Source: Gammaproteobacteria bacterium (lineage in GTDB: Bacteria; Pseudomonadota; Gammaproteobacteria; Enterobacterales; Permianibacteraceae). Taken from it: DNA of 64,000 nucleotides. The notes beneath the pieces were generated by a model. That model was not told the DNA's origin, did not search any database, and saw only the letters and a program-made list of their open reading frames with translations. The stretch lies in the NCBI GenBank assembly GCA_016182845.1, contig JACPFT010000010.1:1-64000 (forward strand). Reading direction: 5' to 3'. The translations under genes and the position numbers were made by a program. The number at the start of each line of letters is the position of its first letter. Within the stretch, counting starts at the first letter, position 1. Of this stretch, positions 46,152 to 55,179 are shown in pieces.

Positions 46152-48024
46152 AACTCATCTCCCGTTTCGGCAGGCTGAAAAAGAACGCCGCGCCCTGGCC
46201 GGGCTGGCTTTCCAGCCAAATCCGTCCGCCGTGGCGTTCTACGACCTTCTTACAAATGGCCAGGCCCACGCCCGTGCCCGGATATTCGTCACGTGTGTGC
46301 AGGCGCTGGAAAATCAAGAATATACGCTCGAAATACTGGGTTTCGATACCGATTCCGTTATCGCGCACGCAAAATTGCCACTCGCCGGGGCCTTCCTCGA
46401 CGCTGACCCGGATCAGGGGCTGATGCTCGCCCCGGTACTTGATGGCGTTGCCGATCAGGTTCTGCAAGAGCTGCATCAGCTGGGTGGCATCGGCCTCCAC
46501 GGTAGGCAGGGGTTCGGCCTCGACCTGGGCTCCGCTCTCCTCGATGGCCATGGTCAGATTGGCCAGGACGCCAGCCAGGACCTGATTCATGTCCACCCGC
46601 GCGAAGGGCTTGCCCCTTGTGTCCACCCGAGAATAGGCCAGCAGATCGTTGATCAGGTTCTGCATGCGCACGCTGCCGTCCACGGCGTGCTGGATCAACT
46701 CGTCGGCCGAGGCGTCCAGCTTGCCCTGGTAACGCTGCTGGAGCACGCGCACGCAGCCCGCCACGGCGCGCAGGGGCTCCTGCAGATCGTGGGAGGCCAC
46801 GTAGGCGAATTGCTGCAGCTCGGCATTGGAACGACCCAGGTTCTCGGCCAGATTCTTCAGCTGCTGCTCGGCGGCCCGCTGTTCGCTGATGTCGCGGGAA
46901 ATGCCGGCCATGTAGCGCAGCTGGCCGGTCTCGTCGCGGTGGGCGATGCAGACGATGGACACCGGGAATTCCTCGCCCTCCATGGTGCGCGCCATGACCT
47001 CACCCTGCCAGAGATCCTGGCGTTCCGCCTGGGCGATGAACTCGGAGCGGATGCGCGTGTACTCGCTGTCCGGATAGAGATCGCGCAGCTGCACGGTGCT
47101 CAGGTCGGCGTCCAGCGCCAGGCCCAGGCGCCGGCGCCCGGCGCGGTTCATGTACACCAGGCGCTCGCTGGCGTCCGCCATGGCCACGATGTCGGAGGTG
47201 GCCTCCAGGATGGCGACGACGCGGGCCTGGGCCTCCTGGGCGGCGATGCGCTCGTGCAGTTCTTCCTGCAGGGCCAGGCCCCGCGCCTCCAGGTCCAGAT
47301 TGGCCTGGCGCAGGGCCGATTCGCGTTCCTCGATGGTGGTGAGCATCATGTTGAAGGCGCGTGTCAGCTGGCCCAGTTCGTCGCCGGACTCGTAGTGCAC
47401 GCGCACCGCGTAATCCTGGGCCTGGCTGACCTGGCGGGCCGCCGCCGAGAGTTCGGACAGGGGTTGGGACAGGACCCGGCGCGTGGTGGCCAGCAGCACC
47501 ACCGCCACCACGACCAGGGCCAGGGCCACGGCGCCGAACATGATCCCGTACTGGGGCAGGCGCGACAGGACCGGCGGATACTTGTAGCGCACGTACACAT
47601 AGCCGATGTTCTCGCTGCCGCGCTGTATGGGTTCCACCAGGGCCAGGTGCCCGGGCGAGCCTATGAAGCCCGGCTGGATGGGGGGCGTGGGCAAGACCAT
47701 GGGCTGGGGCTCGTCCGGCCGCTGGTATTGGGCGAACAAGCGACCGTCGGCCAGGAACAGGGCGCCGCCGTCCATGCCGCTCTGGAAGCGCAGGAAGCCC
47801 AGGTATTCCTTGGCCAGGGCGCTGTCGTCGAAGTCCAGGGCCGGCAGGTTGATCTCGGCCATGGTGCGCGTCGCGGTGCGCAACTCGCTCTCGACCCGGG
47901 GCCGGAAACTGGTGAGCTCGAAGACCACCGAGGCCAGCAGGGCCACCAGCAGGGCCGCGCCGGCGGCCAAGGCCACCAGGGTGGTGAGCTTGCGGCGTAT
48001 GGGTAGATCGACCAGGCGGCTCAT
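46141..48024 (-). CDS. Membrane sensor histidine kinase (HAMP-PAS-HisKA-HATPase)
   Basis: This 627-residue inner-membrane kinase has two spans (VALAAGAALLVALLASVVF near 20-40; FGAVALALVVVAVVLLA near 165-185) around a periplasmic sensor of about 120 residues. HAMP, a coiled segment, PAS (about 275-390), a HisKA domain with ASHDLQEPLR (His412) and a HATPase domain (NAIKYRG, DNGIGI, GTGVGLAI) follow. The start overlaps the yfiR-like stop (ATGA at 48024-48021). GGGAGGG lies upstream of ATG 48024. YfiR-like periplasmic proteins repress membrane partners in known systems, so this kinase may be the partner here. Confidence 0.94.
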   Translation of the reverse strand: MSRLVDLPIRRKLTTLVALAAGAALLVALLASVVFELTSFRPRVESELRTATRTMAEINLPALDFDDSALAKEYLGFLRFQSGMDGGALFLADGRLFAQYQRPDEPQPMVLPTPPIQPGFIGSPGHLALVEPIQRGSENIGYVYVRYKYPPVLSRLPQYGIMFGAVALALVVVAVVLLATTRRVLSQPLSELSAAARQVSQAQDYAVRVHYESGDELGQLTRAFNMMLTTIEERESALRQANLDLEARGLALQEELHERIAAQEAQARVVAILEATSDIVAMADASERLVYMNRAGRRRLGLALDADLSTVQLRDLYPDSEYTRIRSEFIAQAERQDLWQGEVMARTMEGEEFPVSIVCIAHRDETGQLRYMAGISRDISEQRAAEQQLKNLAENLGRSNAELQQFAYVASHDLQEPLRAVAGCVRVLQQRYQGKLDASADELIQHAVDGSVRMQNLINDLLAYSRVDTRGKPFARVDMNQVLAGVLANLTMAIEESGAQVEAEPLPTVEADATQLMQLLQNLIGNAIKYRGEHQPLIRVSVEEGPGEWQFCVRDNGIGIETQYFERIFLIFQRLHTRDEYPGTGVGLAICKKVVERHGGRIWLESQPGQGAAFFFSLPKREMSYGS

Positions 48025-48620
48025 CGCATCCCTCCCTGCACCGTGCGCGCGTGTTGCAACATCTTTGCCGACACCTTGAGGCCGGCGCGCTCGGCCGCCG
48101 CCACATTGACATCGAAGCGGATGCGCTTCTGGTCCAGGGCCAGGCGGATCATGCCGCCCAGGTCCAGGAAACGCTCCGACTCGCCCACCAGGAGACAGGC
48201 GCATTGGGCCAGGGCCGGCAGCAAGCGGCCTTCCGCGTCGGCCTCGCTGGCGCTGATGAACAACAAGTGCACGCCAGCGGCTTCGCCCGGTGTACGCAGG
48301 CGGCGCACCTGCATGGCATGGCCCCGCTCGCTCTCCTCGCTGGCGCGCTGCTCCAGCATGGAGGCGAAACTGACGTCGCCCAGCAGGCCGATCACATAGG
48401 GCTTGTCCGCCGAGGGAGCCCGGCCGGCCGGCCAGGTGATGTAGAGGCCGAACTTGGTGAGGAAGGCGGCCTTGATTTCTTCCTCGCTGGCCGCGAAGGC
48501 GCGTGGGCTAAGCAGGCAGAAGGCGAGCAACAGGGCGCAGCCGGCCAGGCCGCGCCAGACGAGCCGCCCCGGGCCGCATCGTCCTCGCGGCACTGCCCAG
48601 CCATGTTGAATCACGCCCAT
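48021..48620 (-). CDS. yfiR: YfiR family periplasmic protein
   Basis: This 199-residue exported protein matches the YfiR (DUF4154) family: after a signal-like hydrophobic segment (LAGCALLLAFCLLS) comes EEEIKAAFLTKFGLYITWP, the VIGLLGDVSF strand and the C-terminal GMIRLALDQKRIRFDVNV. In Pseudomonas, YfiR is a periplasmic redox-controlled repressor of the membrane cyclase YfiN. No yfiN or yfiB is present here; instead a histidine kinase follows in overlap. Two close Cys (CACLL) lie near residue 142. The start at 48620 is chosen over 48674 for its AGGGAT site. It is divergent from gpmI. Confidence 0.9.
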   Translation of the reverse strand: MGVIQHGWAVPRGRCGPGRLVWRGLAGCALLLAFCLLSPRAFAASEEEIKAAFLTKFGLYITWPAGRAPSADKPYVIGLLGDVSFASMLEQRASEESERGHAMQVRRLRTPGEAAGVHLLFISASEADAEGRLLPALAQCACLLVGESERFLDLGGMIRLALDQKRIRFDVNVAAAERAGLKVSAKMLQHARTVQGGMR

Positions 48621-48850
48621 AACATCCCTAGGGTCTATTCTCACTGCCACCGCGCACGCCGATTCGGCGGCCATGACGACACCGCCCCGGCGTGATCGCC
48701 GGACCCACTTTCAAGAAGATAGACGAGCGCGACCGACCTGAACACCGGCGGCGCCGGCTCAGGCCCCGCATCCGACAGAGGAAGCGCACGGGCGGATCCG
48801 ATACACTAGGGCCTGTTTATCTTTACGTTCTGAGCCAGACCGATCCCGCC

Positions 48851-50383
48851 ATGCACAGTATCAAGCCCATTGTACTCATTATCCTCGACGGCTGGGGCCA
48901 TTCCGAGCGCCCCGAGCACAACGCCATCGCCGGCGCCCAGCTGCCGGTCTGGCGCAAGCTCTGGGACCAGCGCCCCCACCGCCTGATCTCCGGGTCGGGC
49001 ATGGCCGTGGGCCTGCCGGACGGGCAGATGGGCAATTCCGAGGTGGGCCATATCAACCTGGGCGCGGGCCGCATCGTCTACCAGGAGCTGACTCGCATCA
49101 CCAAGGCCATCGCCGACGGCGAATTCCAGCACAACCGCGTGCTGGTTCAGGCCATCGACGCCGCCGTCGCCGCCGGCAAGGCCGTGCATCTCATGAGCCT
49201 GCTCAGCCCCGGCGGCGTGCACAGCCACGAAGACCATCTGTTCGCGGCGGTGCGCCTGGCCGCCGCGCGCGGCGCCAAGGCCGTGTACGTGCACGCCTTC
49301 CTGGACGGCCGCGACACCCCGCCGCGCAGCGCCCAGGCCTCGCTCAAGACCCTGGACGCGGTCTGCGCCGAGACTGGCGTGGCGCGCCTGGCGACCGTGG
49401 TCGGCCGCTATTACGCCATGGACCGGGACCAGCGCTGGGAGCGGGTTCAGGCCGCCTATGCGCTGCTCACCGAGGGCAAGGCCGAGTTCGCCGCCGCGAG
49501 CGGCCTCGAGGCCTTGAGCGCCGCCTATGCCCGGGGCGAGAACGACGAATTCGTCAAGGCCACGCTGATCGGCGACGCCGTGGCCATGAGCGACGGCGAT
49601 GCCCTGTTGTTCATGAACTTCCGCGCCGACCGCGCCCGCCAGCTGGCCAATGCCTTCGTGGCCCCGGATTTCGACGGCTTCGCCCGCGCGGCGAATCCCA
49701 AGCTGCATTTCGTCTGCCTGACCCAGTATTCCGCGTCCATCCCCGCCGCCGTGGCCTTCGGCCCCACCAGCCTGAAGAATTCCCTGGGCGAATACCTGCA
49801 GACCCTGGGCAAGAAGCAGCTGCGCATCGCCGAGACCGAGAAATACGCCCACGTCACCTTCTTCTTCAACGGCGGCGAGGAGACCGTGTTCGGCGGCGAG
49901 GATCGCATCCTCGTGCCCTCGCCCCGTGTCGCCACCTACGATCTCAAGCCGGAGATGAGCGCCCCGGAAGTCACCGACAAGCTGGTGGCGGCCATCGAAT
50001 CCGGCCAGTACGACTTCATCGCGGTGAACTACGCCAACCCGGACATGGTGGGCCATACCGGCGTCTATGAAGCCGCCGTCAAGGCCGTGGAATGCATCGA
50101 CGGCTGCCTGGGCCGGCTCGTCGAGGCCCTGGACAAAGTGGGCGGCGAGGCACTGATCACCGCCGATCACGGCAATGTGGAGCAGATGCACGACGAGGCC
50201 ACCGGCCAGGCCCATACCGCCCACACCTGTTTGGACGTGCCCTTCGTCTACGTGGGCAAACGCGCCGTGAGCCTGCGCGACGGGGAGGGCGTGCTCTCCG
50301 ACGTGGCGCCCACCCTGCTGACACTCATGGGCTTGCCTATCCCGGCGGAAATGACCGGAACCTCCTTGCTGAGCCTGGATTGA
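48851..50383 (+). CDS. gpmI: 2,3-bisphosphoglycerate-independent phosphoglycerate mutase
   Basis: This 510-residue cytoplasmic glycolytic enzyme interconverts 3- and 2-phosphoglycerate with two Mn ions and a phospho-Ser intermediate. The first metal site is in LIILDGWG, the nucleophile is Ser63 ([10 protein letters not shown]), and late metal ligands are in NPDMVGHTG and [11 protein letters not shown]. Length is normal (about 510). The ATG at 48851 lacks a strong ribosome site, but the protein begins with the family motif within 10 residues. The stop TGA overlaps the start of envC (TGATG at 50381-50385). Confidence 0.96.
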   Translation: MHSIKPIVLIILDGWGHSERPEHNAIAGAQLPVWRKLWDQRPHRLISGSGMAVGLPDGQMGNSEVGHINLGAGRIVYQELTRITKAIADGEFQHNRVLVQAIDAAVAAGKAVHLMSLLSPGGVHSHEDHLFAAVRLAAARGAKAVYVHAFLDGRDTPPRSAQASLKTLDAVCAETGVARLATVVGRYYAMDRDQRWERVQAAYALLTEGKAEFAAASGLEALSAAYARGENDEFVKATLIGDAVAMSDGDALLFMNFRADRARQLANAFVAPDFDGFARAANPKLHFVCLTQYSASIPAAVAFGPTSLKNSLGEYLQTLGKKQLRIAETEKYAHVTFFFNGGEETVFGGEDRILVPSPRVATYDLKPEMSAPEVTDKLVAAIESGQYDFIAVNYANPDMVGHTGVYEAAVKAVECIDGCLGRLVEALDKVGGEALITADHGNVEQMHDEATGQAHTAHTCLDVPFVYVGKRAVSLRDGEGVLSDVAPTLLTLMGLPIPAEMTGTSLLSLD

Positions 50384-51525
50384 TGCACGTTCTTCGCGCC
50401 GGACTCGCCGCCCTGCTGCTCGCCCTGGCCCTGCCGGCCGGGGCGGAGCAGGCCGATCCGGCCCTGACCGAGGCCGAGCTCAAGGCCCTGCAGACGCGCA
50501 TCGCCCAGGCCCAGGCCCAGCGCGACCGGACCGCAGGCTTCGCCAGCAGCGCCGAACAGGCCCTGGCCGAGCTGGAGGCCAGGCTCAACGAGGCCGTGCG
50601 CCAGCTGCGCGGCACGGAGGCCGAGCTGGCCAAGACTCGCGACAGCATCCTCGCCCTGCGCACGGAAAAAACCGAGCTGGAGCAGGACCGAGAGCGCCAG
50701 AAGGCCGACCTGGGCCAGCAGCTGCGCGGCGCCTACGCCACCGGCCGACAGGACCTGCTCAAGCTGGTGCTCAACCAGGAAGACCCCGAGGAACTGGGCC
50801 GACTCCTGGCCTATTACGGCTATTTGTCCCGGGCCCGGGGTCAGGACATCAGTAAGTTGACCGGGACCCTGGCCCAGCTTAAGCAAGTGGAAACCGCCTT
50901 GTTCGACGAGGCCCGCGAACTGGATGCCCTGAAAGCCCGCCAGGAAGCCGAGCAACAATCCCTCGCCGGCCTGCAGGCCGAGCGCAGCCAACAGGTCGCC
51001 GCCCTGAAATCCACCCTGTCCCAGCAGGACAAGAAACTCCAGCAGCTCAAGACCGACGCCAAGTCCCTGGAAGACCTGCTTATCGCCTTGCGCGAGGAGC
51101 TGGCGCGCATGAGCGAGGCCGCCGCCCTCAAGGGCCTGGCCGGCCAGGAAGGCAAGCTGGCCTGGCCCATCGCCGCCACGCCCTGGCGTCCCTTCGGCAG
51201 CCCTAGCCCTCAGGGCCTGCGCGCCACCGCCACCGAATTCCGCGCCGCCGAGGGCGCGATCGTCTCCGCCCTGCACCAGGGCCGCGTGATCTTCGCCGAC
51301 TGGCTGCGCGGCTACGGCCTGGTCCTGATCGTCGATCACGGCGAGGGCTGGATGAGCCTCTACGGCCATGCCCAGAGCCTGCTCAAGACCCCCGGCGACT
51401 GGGTGGATGCCGGCGAACCGGTGGCCACTGCAGGTCTCTCGGGCGGCCAGGAAATTGCCGGCCTATACTTCGAAATACGCCACCAGGGCGTGCCGGTGGA
51501 TGCGGCACGTTTCTGCCGGGATTGA
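50383..51525 (+). CDS. envC: EnvC-like murein hydrolase activator (degenerate LytM)
   Basis: This 380-residue periplasmic protein activates cell-division amidases. A signal peptide ([21 protein letters not shown]) leads to a long coiled coil (about 25-245, rich in Glu, Gln, Leu) and a C-terminal LytM/M23 domain (DWLRGYGLVLIVDHGEGW, LYFEIRHQG). The metal-binding His/Asp pairs of active M23 enzymes are largely missing, as in EnvC, so it is a regulator and not a hydrolase. The order gpmI-envC-ctpA is common in Gammaproteobacteria. A 157-base MITE-like element separates it from ctpA. Confidence 0.93.
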   Translation: MHVLRAGLAALLLALALPAGAEQADPALTEAELKALQTRIAQAQAQRDRTAGFASSAEQALAELEARLNEAVRQLRGTEAELAKTRDSILALRTEKTELEQDRERQKADLGQQLRGAYATGRQDLLKLVLNQEDPEELGRLLAYYGYLSRARGQDISKLTGTLAQLKQVETALFDEARELDALKARQEAEQQSLAGLQAERSQQVAALKSTLSQQDKKLQQLKTDAKSLEDLLIALREELARMSEAAALKGLAGQEGKLAWPIAATPWRPFGSPSPQGLRATATEFRAAEGAIVSALHQGRVIFADWLRGYGLVLIVDHGEGWMSLYGHAQSLLKTPGDWVDAGEPVATAGLSGGQEIAGLYFEIRHQGVPVDAARFCRD

Positions 51526-51557
51526 GCCCGGAACTCGCCGCTGCTTACGTGGTCGTA

Positions 51558-51714
51558 GTGGCCTGTGCGGAGTGTGGTTAACTTTAGTTCGGATGCCTGA
51601 AGCCCTGAGACAAGGCGCCGCGACGAGTCATAGCAGGGCTATGGCGAGGAGCGGCAACGCCGTATCAGGGTTTCAGGCGCCGAAATCATGTAACTGACAC
51701 TCCGCACAGACCAC
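51558..51714 (+). mobile_element. MITE-like element, complete copy, 157 bp
   Basis: The ends GTGGCCTGTGCGGAGTGT and ACACTCCGCACAGACCAC are inverted, with one mismatch over 18 bases. Pairing continues inward (CCTGAAGCCCTGA with TCAGGGTTTCAGG), so the element can form a long hairpin. TA lies immediately outside both ends, which fits a TA target duplication as made by IS630/Tc1-type transposases. There is no open frame. It lies between envC and ctpA. A related degraded copy is at 41385-41520. Confidence 0.8.
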
Positions 51715-51766
51715 TATGCGGCGGCAATCCGCGCCGGCGGCCTCCGGTGGTAGTCATGGAGCCTGT

Positions 51767-53065
51767 ATGAAGTCCTTGTTGCCTCTTGCCTGTATTGCCG
51801 CCCTCGCCGCCGGTCCGGTCCTGGCCGCCAAGCCCGCCGAATCCACGCCCGAACCCCTGCCACTCGACGAGCTGAACGCCTTCGCCGAAGCCTTCCAGCG
51901 CATCAAGTCCTCCTATGTGGAAAACGTGGACGACAAGACCCTGCTGCAGGCCGCCATCGCCGGCATGGTGGGCAGCCTGGACCCTCATTCCAGCTACCTG
52001 GTGGGCGAGGACCTGGAGAACCTGCAATCCCTGACCTCCGGCGAGTACGGGGGCTTAGGGATCGAGATCAGCCAGGGCGAGGGCTATATCCGCATCATCG
52101 CCCCCATGGACGACACCCCGGCGGCCAAGGCCGGCGTCCTGGCCGGCGATCTCATCGTGAAGATCGACGGCACGGCCCTGAAGGGCGACAACCTGGGCGA
52201 AGCCATCGAGCGCATGCGCGGCAAGGTGGGCGAGAAGGTCGTGCTGACCCTGGTGCGCGAAGGTCAGGAACAGCCCTTCGACGTCACCCTGGTGCGCGAG
52301 GTGATCAAGGTCACCAGCGTGCGCTCGCGCCTGCTGGATCCCGGCTACGGTTATGTGCGCATCAGCCAGTTCCAAGCCCGTACCGGCAACGATCTGCGCA
52401 ATGCCCTGGGTAAGCTCAACAAGGACAACAAGGATCGCCTGCGCGGCCTGGTCCTGGATCTGCGCAACAACCCGGGCGGCGTGCTCAATGCCGCCATCGA
52501 CGTCTCCGATGCCTTCCTCAAGGAAGGCGCCATCGTGTCCACCAAGGGCCGCAATGCCGAGGCCAGCTTCGCCCAGTCGGCCAAGCCCGACGACCTGCTC
52601 TTCGGCGCACCGCTCGTGGTCCTGGTCAATGCCGGCTCGGCCTCGGCCTCGGAGATCGTCGCCGGCGCCCTGCAGGATCACAAGCGCGCGGTCATCGTCG
52701 GTACCCGCTCCTTCGGCAAGGGCTCGGTGCAGACCATCCTGCCCCTGTCCGGCAATGGCGCGGTCAAGCTGACCACGGCCCTGTACTACACGCCCAAGGG
52801 ACGGTCCATCCAGGCCACGGGCATCGAGCCGGATATCGAGGTGGCCCAGGGCAAGCTGGTCAGCCAGGACAGCGGCGCCGCCCTGCACGAGGCCGATCTG
52901 CCCGGCCGGCTGAACAACGGCGAGGGCAAGAACGCCCAGGGCACGGCCACCGACAAGGCCGAACAGGCCAAGGCCGGCCTGGCCCAGAGCGACTACCAGC
53001 TCCACCAGGCCCTGAACCTGCTCAAGGGCATCAGCCTGCTGGGCATGGCGCAGCCGAAGATCTGA
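51767..53065 (+). CDS. ctpA: S41 family carboxy-terminal processing protease CtpA
   Basis: This 432-residue periplasmic serine protease trims or degrades proteins from the C-terminus. It has a signal peptide (MKSLLPLACIAALAAGPVLA), a PDZ domain (about 90-175, GLGIEISQGEG) and a peptidase domain with Ser293 (GSASASE) and Lys318 (RSFGKGS). Their 25-residue spacing equals that of known Ser-Lys Ctp enzymes. GGAGCC lies before the ATG at 51767. It follows gpmI and envC, with which it is often grouped, and EnvC-like activators and Ctp proteases both act on peptidoglycan turnover. Confidence 0.95.
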   Translation: MKSLLPLACIAALAAGPVLAAKPAESTPEPLPLDELNAFAEAFQRIKSSYVENVDDKTLLQAAIAGMVGSLDPHSSYLVGEDLENLQSLTSGEYGGLGIEISQGEGYIRIIAPMDDTPAAKAGVLAGDLIVKIDGTALKGDNLGEAIERMRGKVGEKVVLTLVREGQEQPFDVTLVREVIKVTSVRSRLLDPGYGYVRISQFQARTGNDLRNALGKLNKDNKDRLRGLVLDLRNNPGGVLNAAIDVSDAFLKEGAIVSTKGRNAEASFAQSAKPDDLLFGAPLVVLVNAGSASASEIVAGALQDHKRAVIVGTRSFGKGSVQTILPLSGNGAVKLTTALYYTPKGRSIQATGIEPDIEVAQGKLVSQDSGAALHEADLPGRLNNGEGKNAQGTATDKAEQAKAGLAQSDYQLHQALNLLKGISLLGMAQPKI

Positions 53066-53076
53066 GGGAAACCCTA

Positions 53077-53137
53077 TCCGGCTAAAGCGGGACCTACGGG
53101 GACTGGTGTGCACCGTAGGTCCCGCTTCAGCGGGACA
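53077..53137. repeat. GTAGGTCC-family palindromic repeat, copy 4 (reversed modules)
   Basis: GCGGGACCTACGG and CCGTAGGTCCCGC form a 13-base stem facing outward, with a CCCGCTTCAGCGGG hairpin at the right. The order of modules is the reverse of copies at 102-159 and 8135-8190. It lies just after ctpA. The rest of the 201-base gap to the next gene shows nothing further. Confidence 0.75.
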
Positions 53138-53266
53138 AACCCGCTCGCGGTGTATCCCACTACATCATATCGATACAAAACCGCTACGAAAAACTACCGA
53201 ATTCCCGTGGCCAAGCCGACCGGCCGAGGCTACCTTTAGCATCTGCCGAAGATCGAGGTACGCCCC

Positions 53267-55168
53267 ATGCTCCCCCCATCGCACCATAAGCTCCTGCCCC
53301 TGATCCTCGTTACCGGCCTAGGACTCGCCGCCTGCGGCGGCGGAGGTGGCGGCGGCACGCCCGCCAATGTCCCGCCCAGCGCCAATGCCGGCGCCGATCA
53401 GAGCGTCAACGAAGGCTCCAGTGTCAACCTGGCAGGCAGCGGCACGGACACCGACGGTACGATCACCGCCTACGCCTGGCTGCAGACCAGCGGCCCGGCC
53501 GTCACCCTGAGCAATGCCAACACCGCAACGGCCAGCTTCACCGCGCCCCAGGTCGGCGCCGCGACCCAGCTGGGTTTTCGCCTGACCGTCACCGACAACG
53601 GCAGCCTCAGCGCCAGCGACGAGGTCCTGGTCACCGTCAACGACACCACCCCGCCGCCGCCCAGCGTCACGGTCAGCGGCAAGGTGAGCTACGACTACGT
53701 GCCCCACAACCCGACCACCAGCGGCCTGGACTACAACGCCATCAGCCAGCGCCCGGTACGCGGCGCGGTGATGGAGGCTGTCAATGCCGGTACCTTTGCT
53801 GTGGTGAGCAGCACCGACACCGATACGCAAGGGAACTACAGCCTGAGTGTTCCTTCGAACTTTGTGGTATTCCTTCGCGTCAAGGCACAATCCAAGCGTA
53901 TCGGCACGCCTTCCTGGGACTTCCAGGTCGTGGACAACACCAATAACAAGGCCTTGTACGCCTTGAGCGGCGCTAGCTTCGACACCGGAACGGCCGACAG
54001 CGTGCGCAATCTCAATGCGGCCTCCGGCTGGGGCGGCACCAGCTACACCGGCACCCGCGCCGCCGCGCCCTTCGCCATCCTCGACGACGCCTACCAGGCC
54101 TATACCAAGGTGCTCTCCGCCGACGGCAATGCCCAGTTCGCCCCGCTGAAACTGAATTGGAGCATCAATAACCGCGACGAAGACGGCGACAAGAGCCTGG
54201 GCCAGATCGGCACGTCTCATTACCAAGCCGGCGAGATCTTCATCCTCGGCAAGGAGGATGTGGATACTGACGAATACGATGACCATGTGGTCATCCACGA
54301 ATGGGGCCATTACTTCGAGGACCATTTCTCCCGCTCCGACTCCATCGGCGGAGAACACGGCGGCGGCGATCGCCTGGATATGCGCGTGGCCTTCGGCGAA
54401 GGCTGGGGCAATGCCTGGTCGGGCATGGCCACCGATGATCCGGTCTACCATGATTCGCTCGGAAACCAGCAGGCCGGTGCAAATAGCTTCAGCATCAACG
54501 TGGACAACAACGCCGTAGCCAACATGGGCTGGTTCAGCGAAGGCTCGGTCCAGGCCATCCTCTACGATCTCTACGACAACCACACCACGGGCGACAGCGG
54601 CGCCGACCAACTGGCCTTGGGCTATGGTCCCATCCACGCGGTGATGACCGGTGCCCAGAAGACCACGCCGGCCCTGACCAGCGTCTTCAGCTTCGTCAGC
54701 GCCCTCAAGGCCGCCAACCCGGTGCAAGCCGCCGGTATCGACCTCCTGGTTACCGAACAGGGCATAGACAGCGCCAGCATCGACGCCTACGGCAGCAACG
54801 AGACCCATGCCGGCGGCGCCACGCGCGACGTCCTGCCCGTCTACCTGAACGGTACGGCCGGCACGGCGCTCAACGTCTGCACCAACACCGACATCGGGAC
54901 TTATAACAAGCTGGGCAATTCCCGCTTCGCCCGCTACACCTTGGCCCAGGACGGCATGTACCGCATCGTGCTGACCCGTGGCGCAGGCGGCAGCGATCCC
55001 GATTTCCGCGTCTTTCAGAACCAGCAGGTCGCGGTCGCCGAATCGGGTCCCGCCGCCAACGAAACCAAGGATGTCAGCCTCAAGGCCGGCGACATGGTGA
55101 TCGCCGCCACCGAGGCCGGAACCTATAGCGGCCAGGTGTGCATGAGCCTGACCGTCAGCAAGCTTTGA
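53267..55168 (+). CDS. Lipoprotein zinc metalloprotease with PKD-like domain
   Basis: This 633-residue protein is a predicted lipoprotein: lipobox GLAAC (Cys23) followed by a Gly run. A PKD/REJ-like domain (about 36-125, AGADQSVNEGSSVNLAG) leads to an unrecognised region and a metalloprotease core with HEWGH (His344, Glu345, His348) and a likely third ligand Glu378 in FGEGWGNAW. The 29-residue spacing to that Glu fits gluzincin-type enzymes. A C-terminal beta-rich domain (about 525-630) resembles prepeptidase or carbohydrate-binding modules. GAGGTACG precedes the ATG. A small lipoprotein gene follows after 11 bases, so they are likely one operon. Substrate is unknown. Confidence 0.85.
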   Translation: MLPPSHHKLLPLILVTGLGLAACGGGGGGGTPANVPPSANAGADQSVNEGSSVNLAGSGTDTDGTITAYAWLQTSGPAVTLSNANTATASFTAPQVGAATQLGFRLTVTDNGSLSASDEVLVTVNDTTPPPPSVTVSGKVSYDYVPHNPTTSGLDYNAISQRPVRGAVMEAVNAGTFAVVSSTDTDTQGNYSLSVPSNFVVFLRVKAQSKRIGTPSWDFQVVDNTNNKALYALSGASFDTGTADSVRNLNAASGWGGTSYTGTRAAAPFAILDDAYQAYTKVLSADGNAQFAPLKLNWSINNRDEDGDKSLGQIGTSHYQAGEIFILGKEDVDTDEYDDHVVIHEWGHYFEDHFSRSDSIGGEHGGGDRLDMRVAFGEGWGNAWSGMATDDPVYHDSLGNQQAGANSFSINVDNNAVANMGWFSEGSVQAILYDLYDNHTTGDSGADQLALGYGPIHAVMTGAQKTTPALTSVFSFVSALKAANPVQAAGIDLLVTEQGIDSASIDAYGSNETHAGGATRDVLPVYLNGTAGTALNVCTNTDIGTYNKLGNSRFARYTLAQDGMYRIVLTRGAGGSDPDFRVFQNQQVAVAESGPAANETKDVSLKAGDMVIAATEAGTYSGQVCMSLTVSKL

Positions 55169-55179
55169 GAGGACCGCCC

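Noticed and set aside
46042-48006. 654-codon plus-strand open frame
   Set aside because: It is antisense to the histidine kinase gene. The kinase H-box and ATPase motifs are clear, and the plus-strand product has no recognisable motif.
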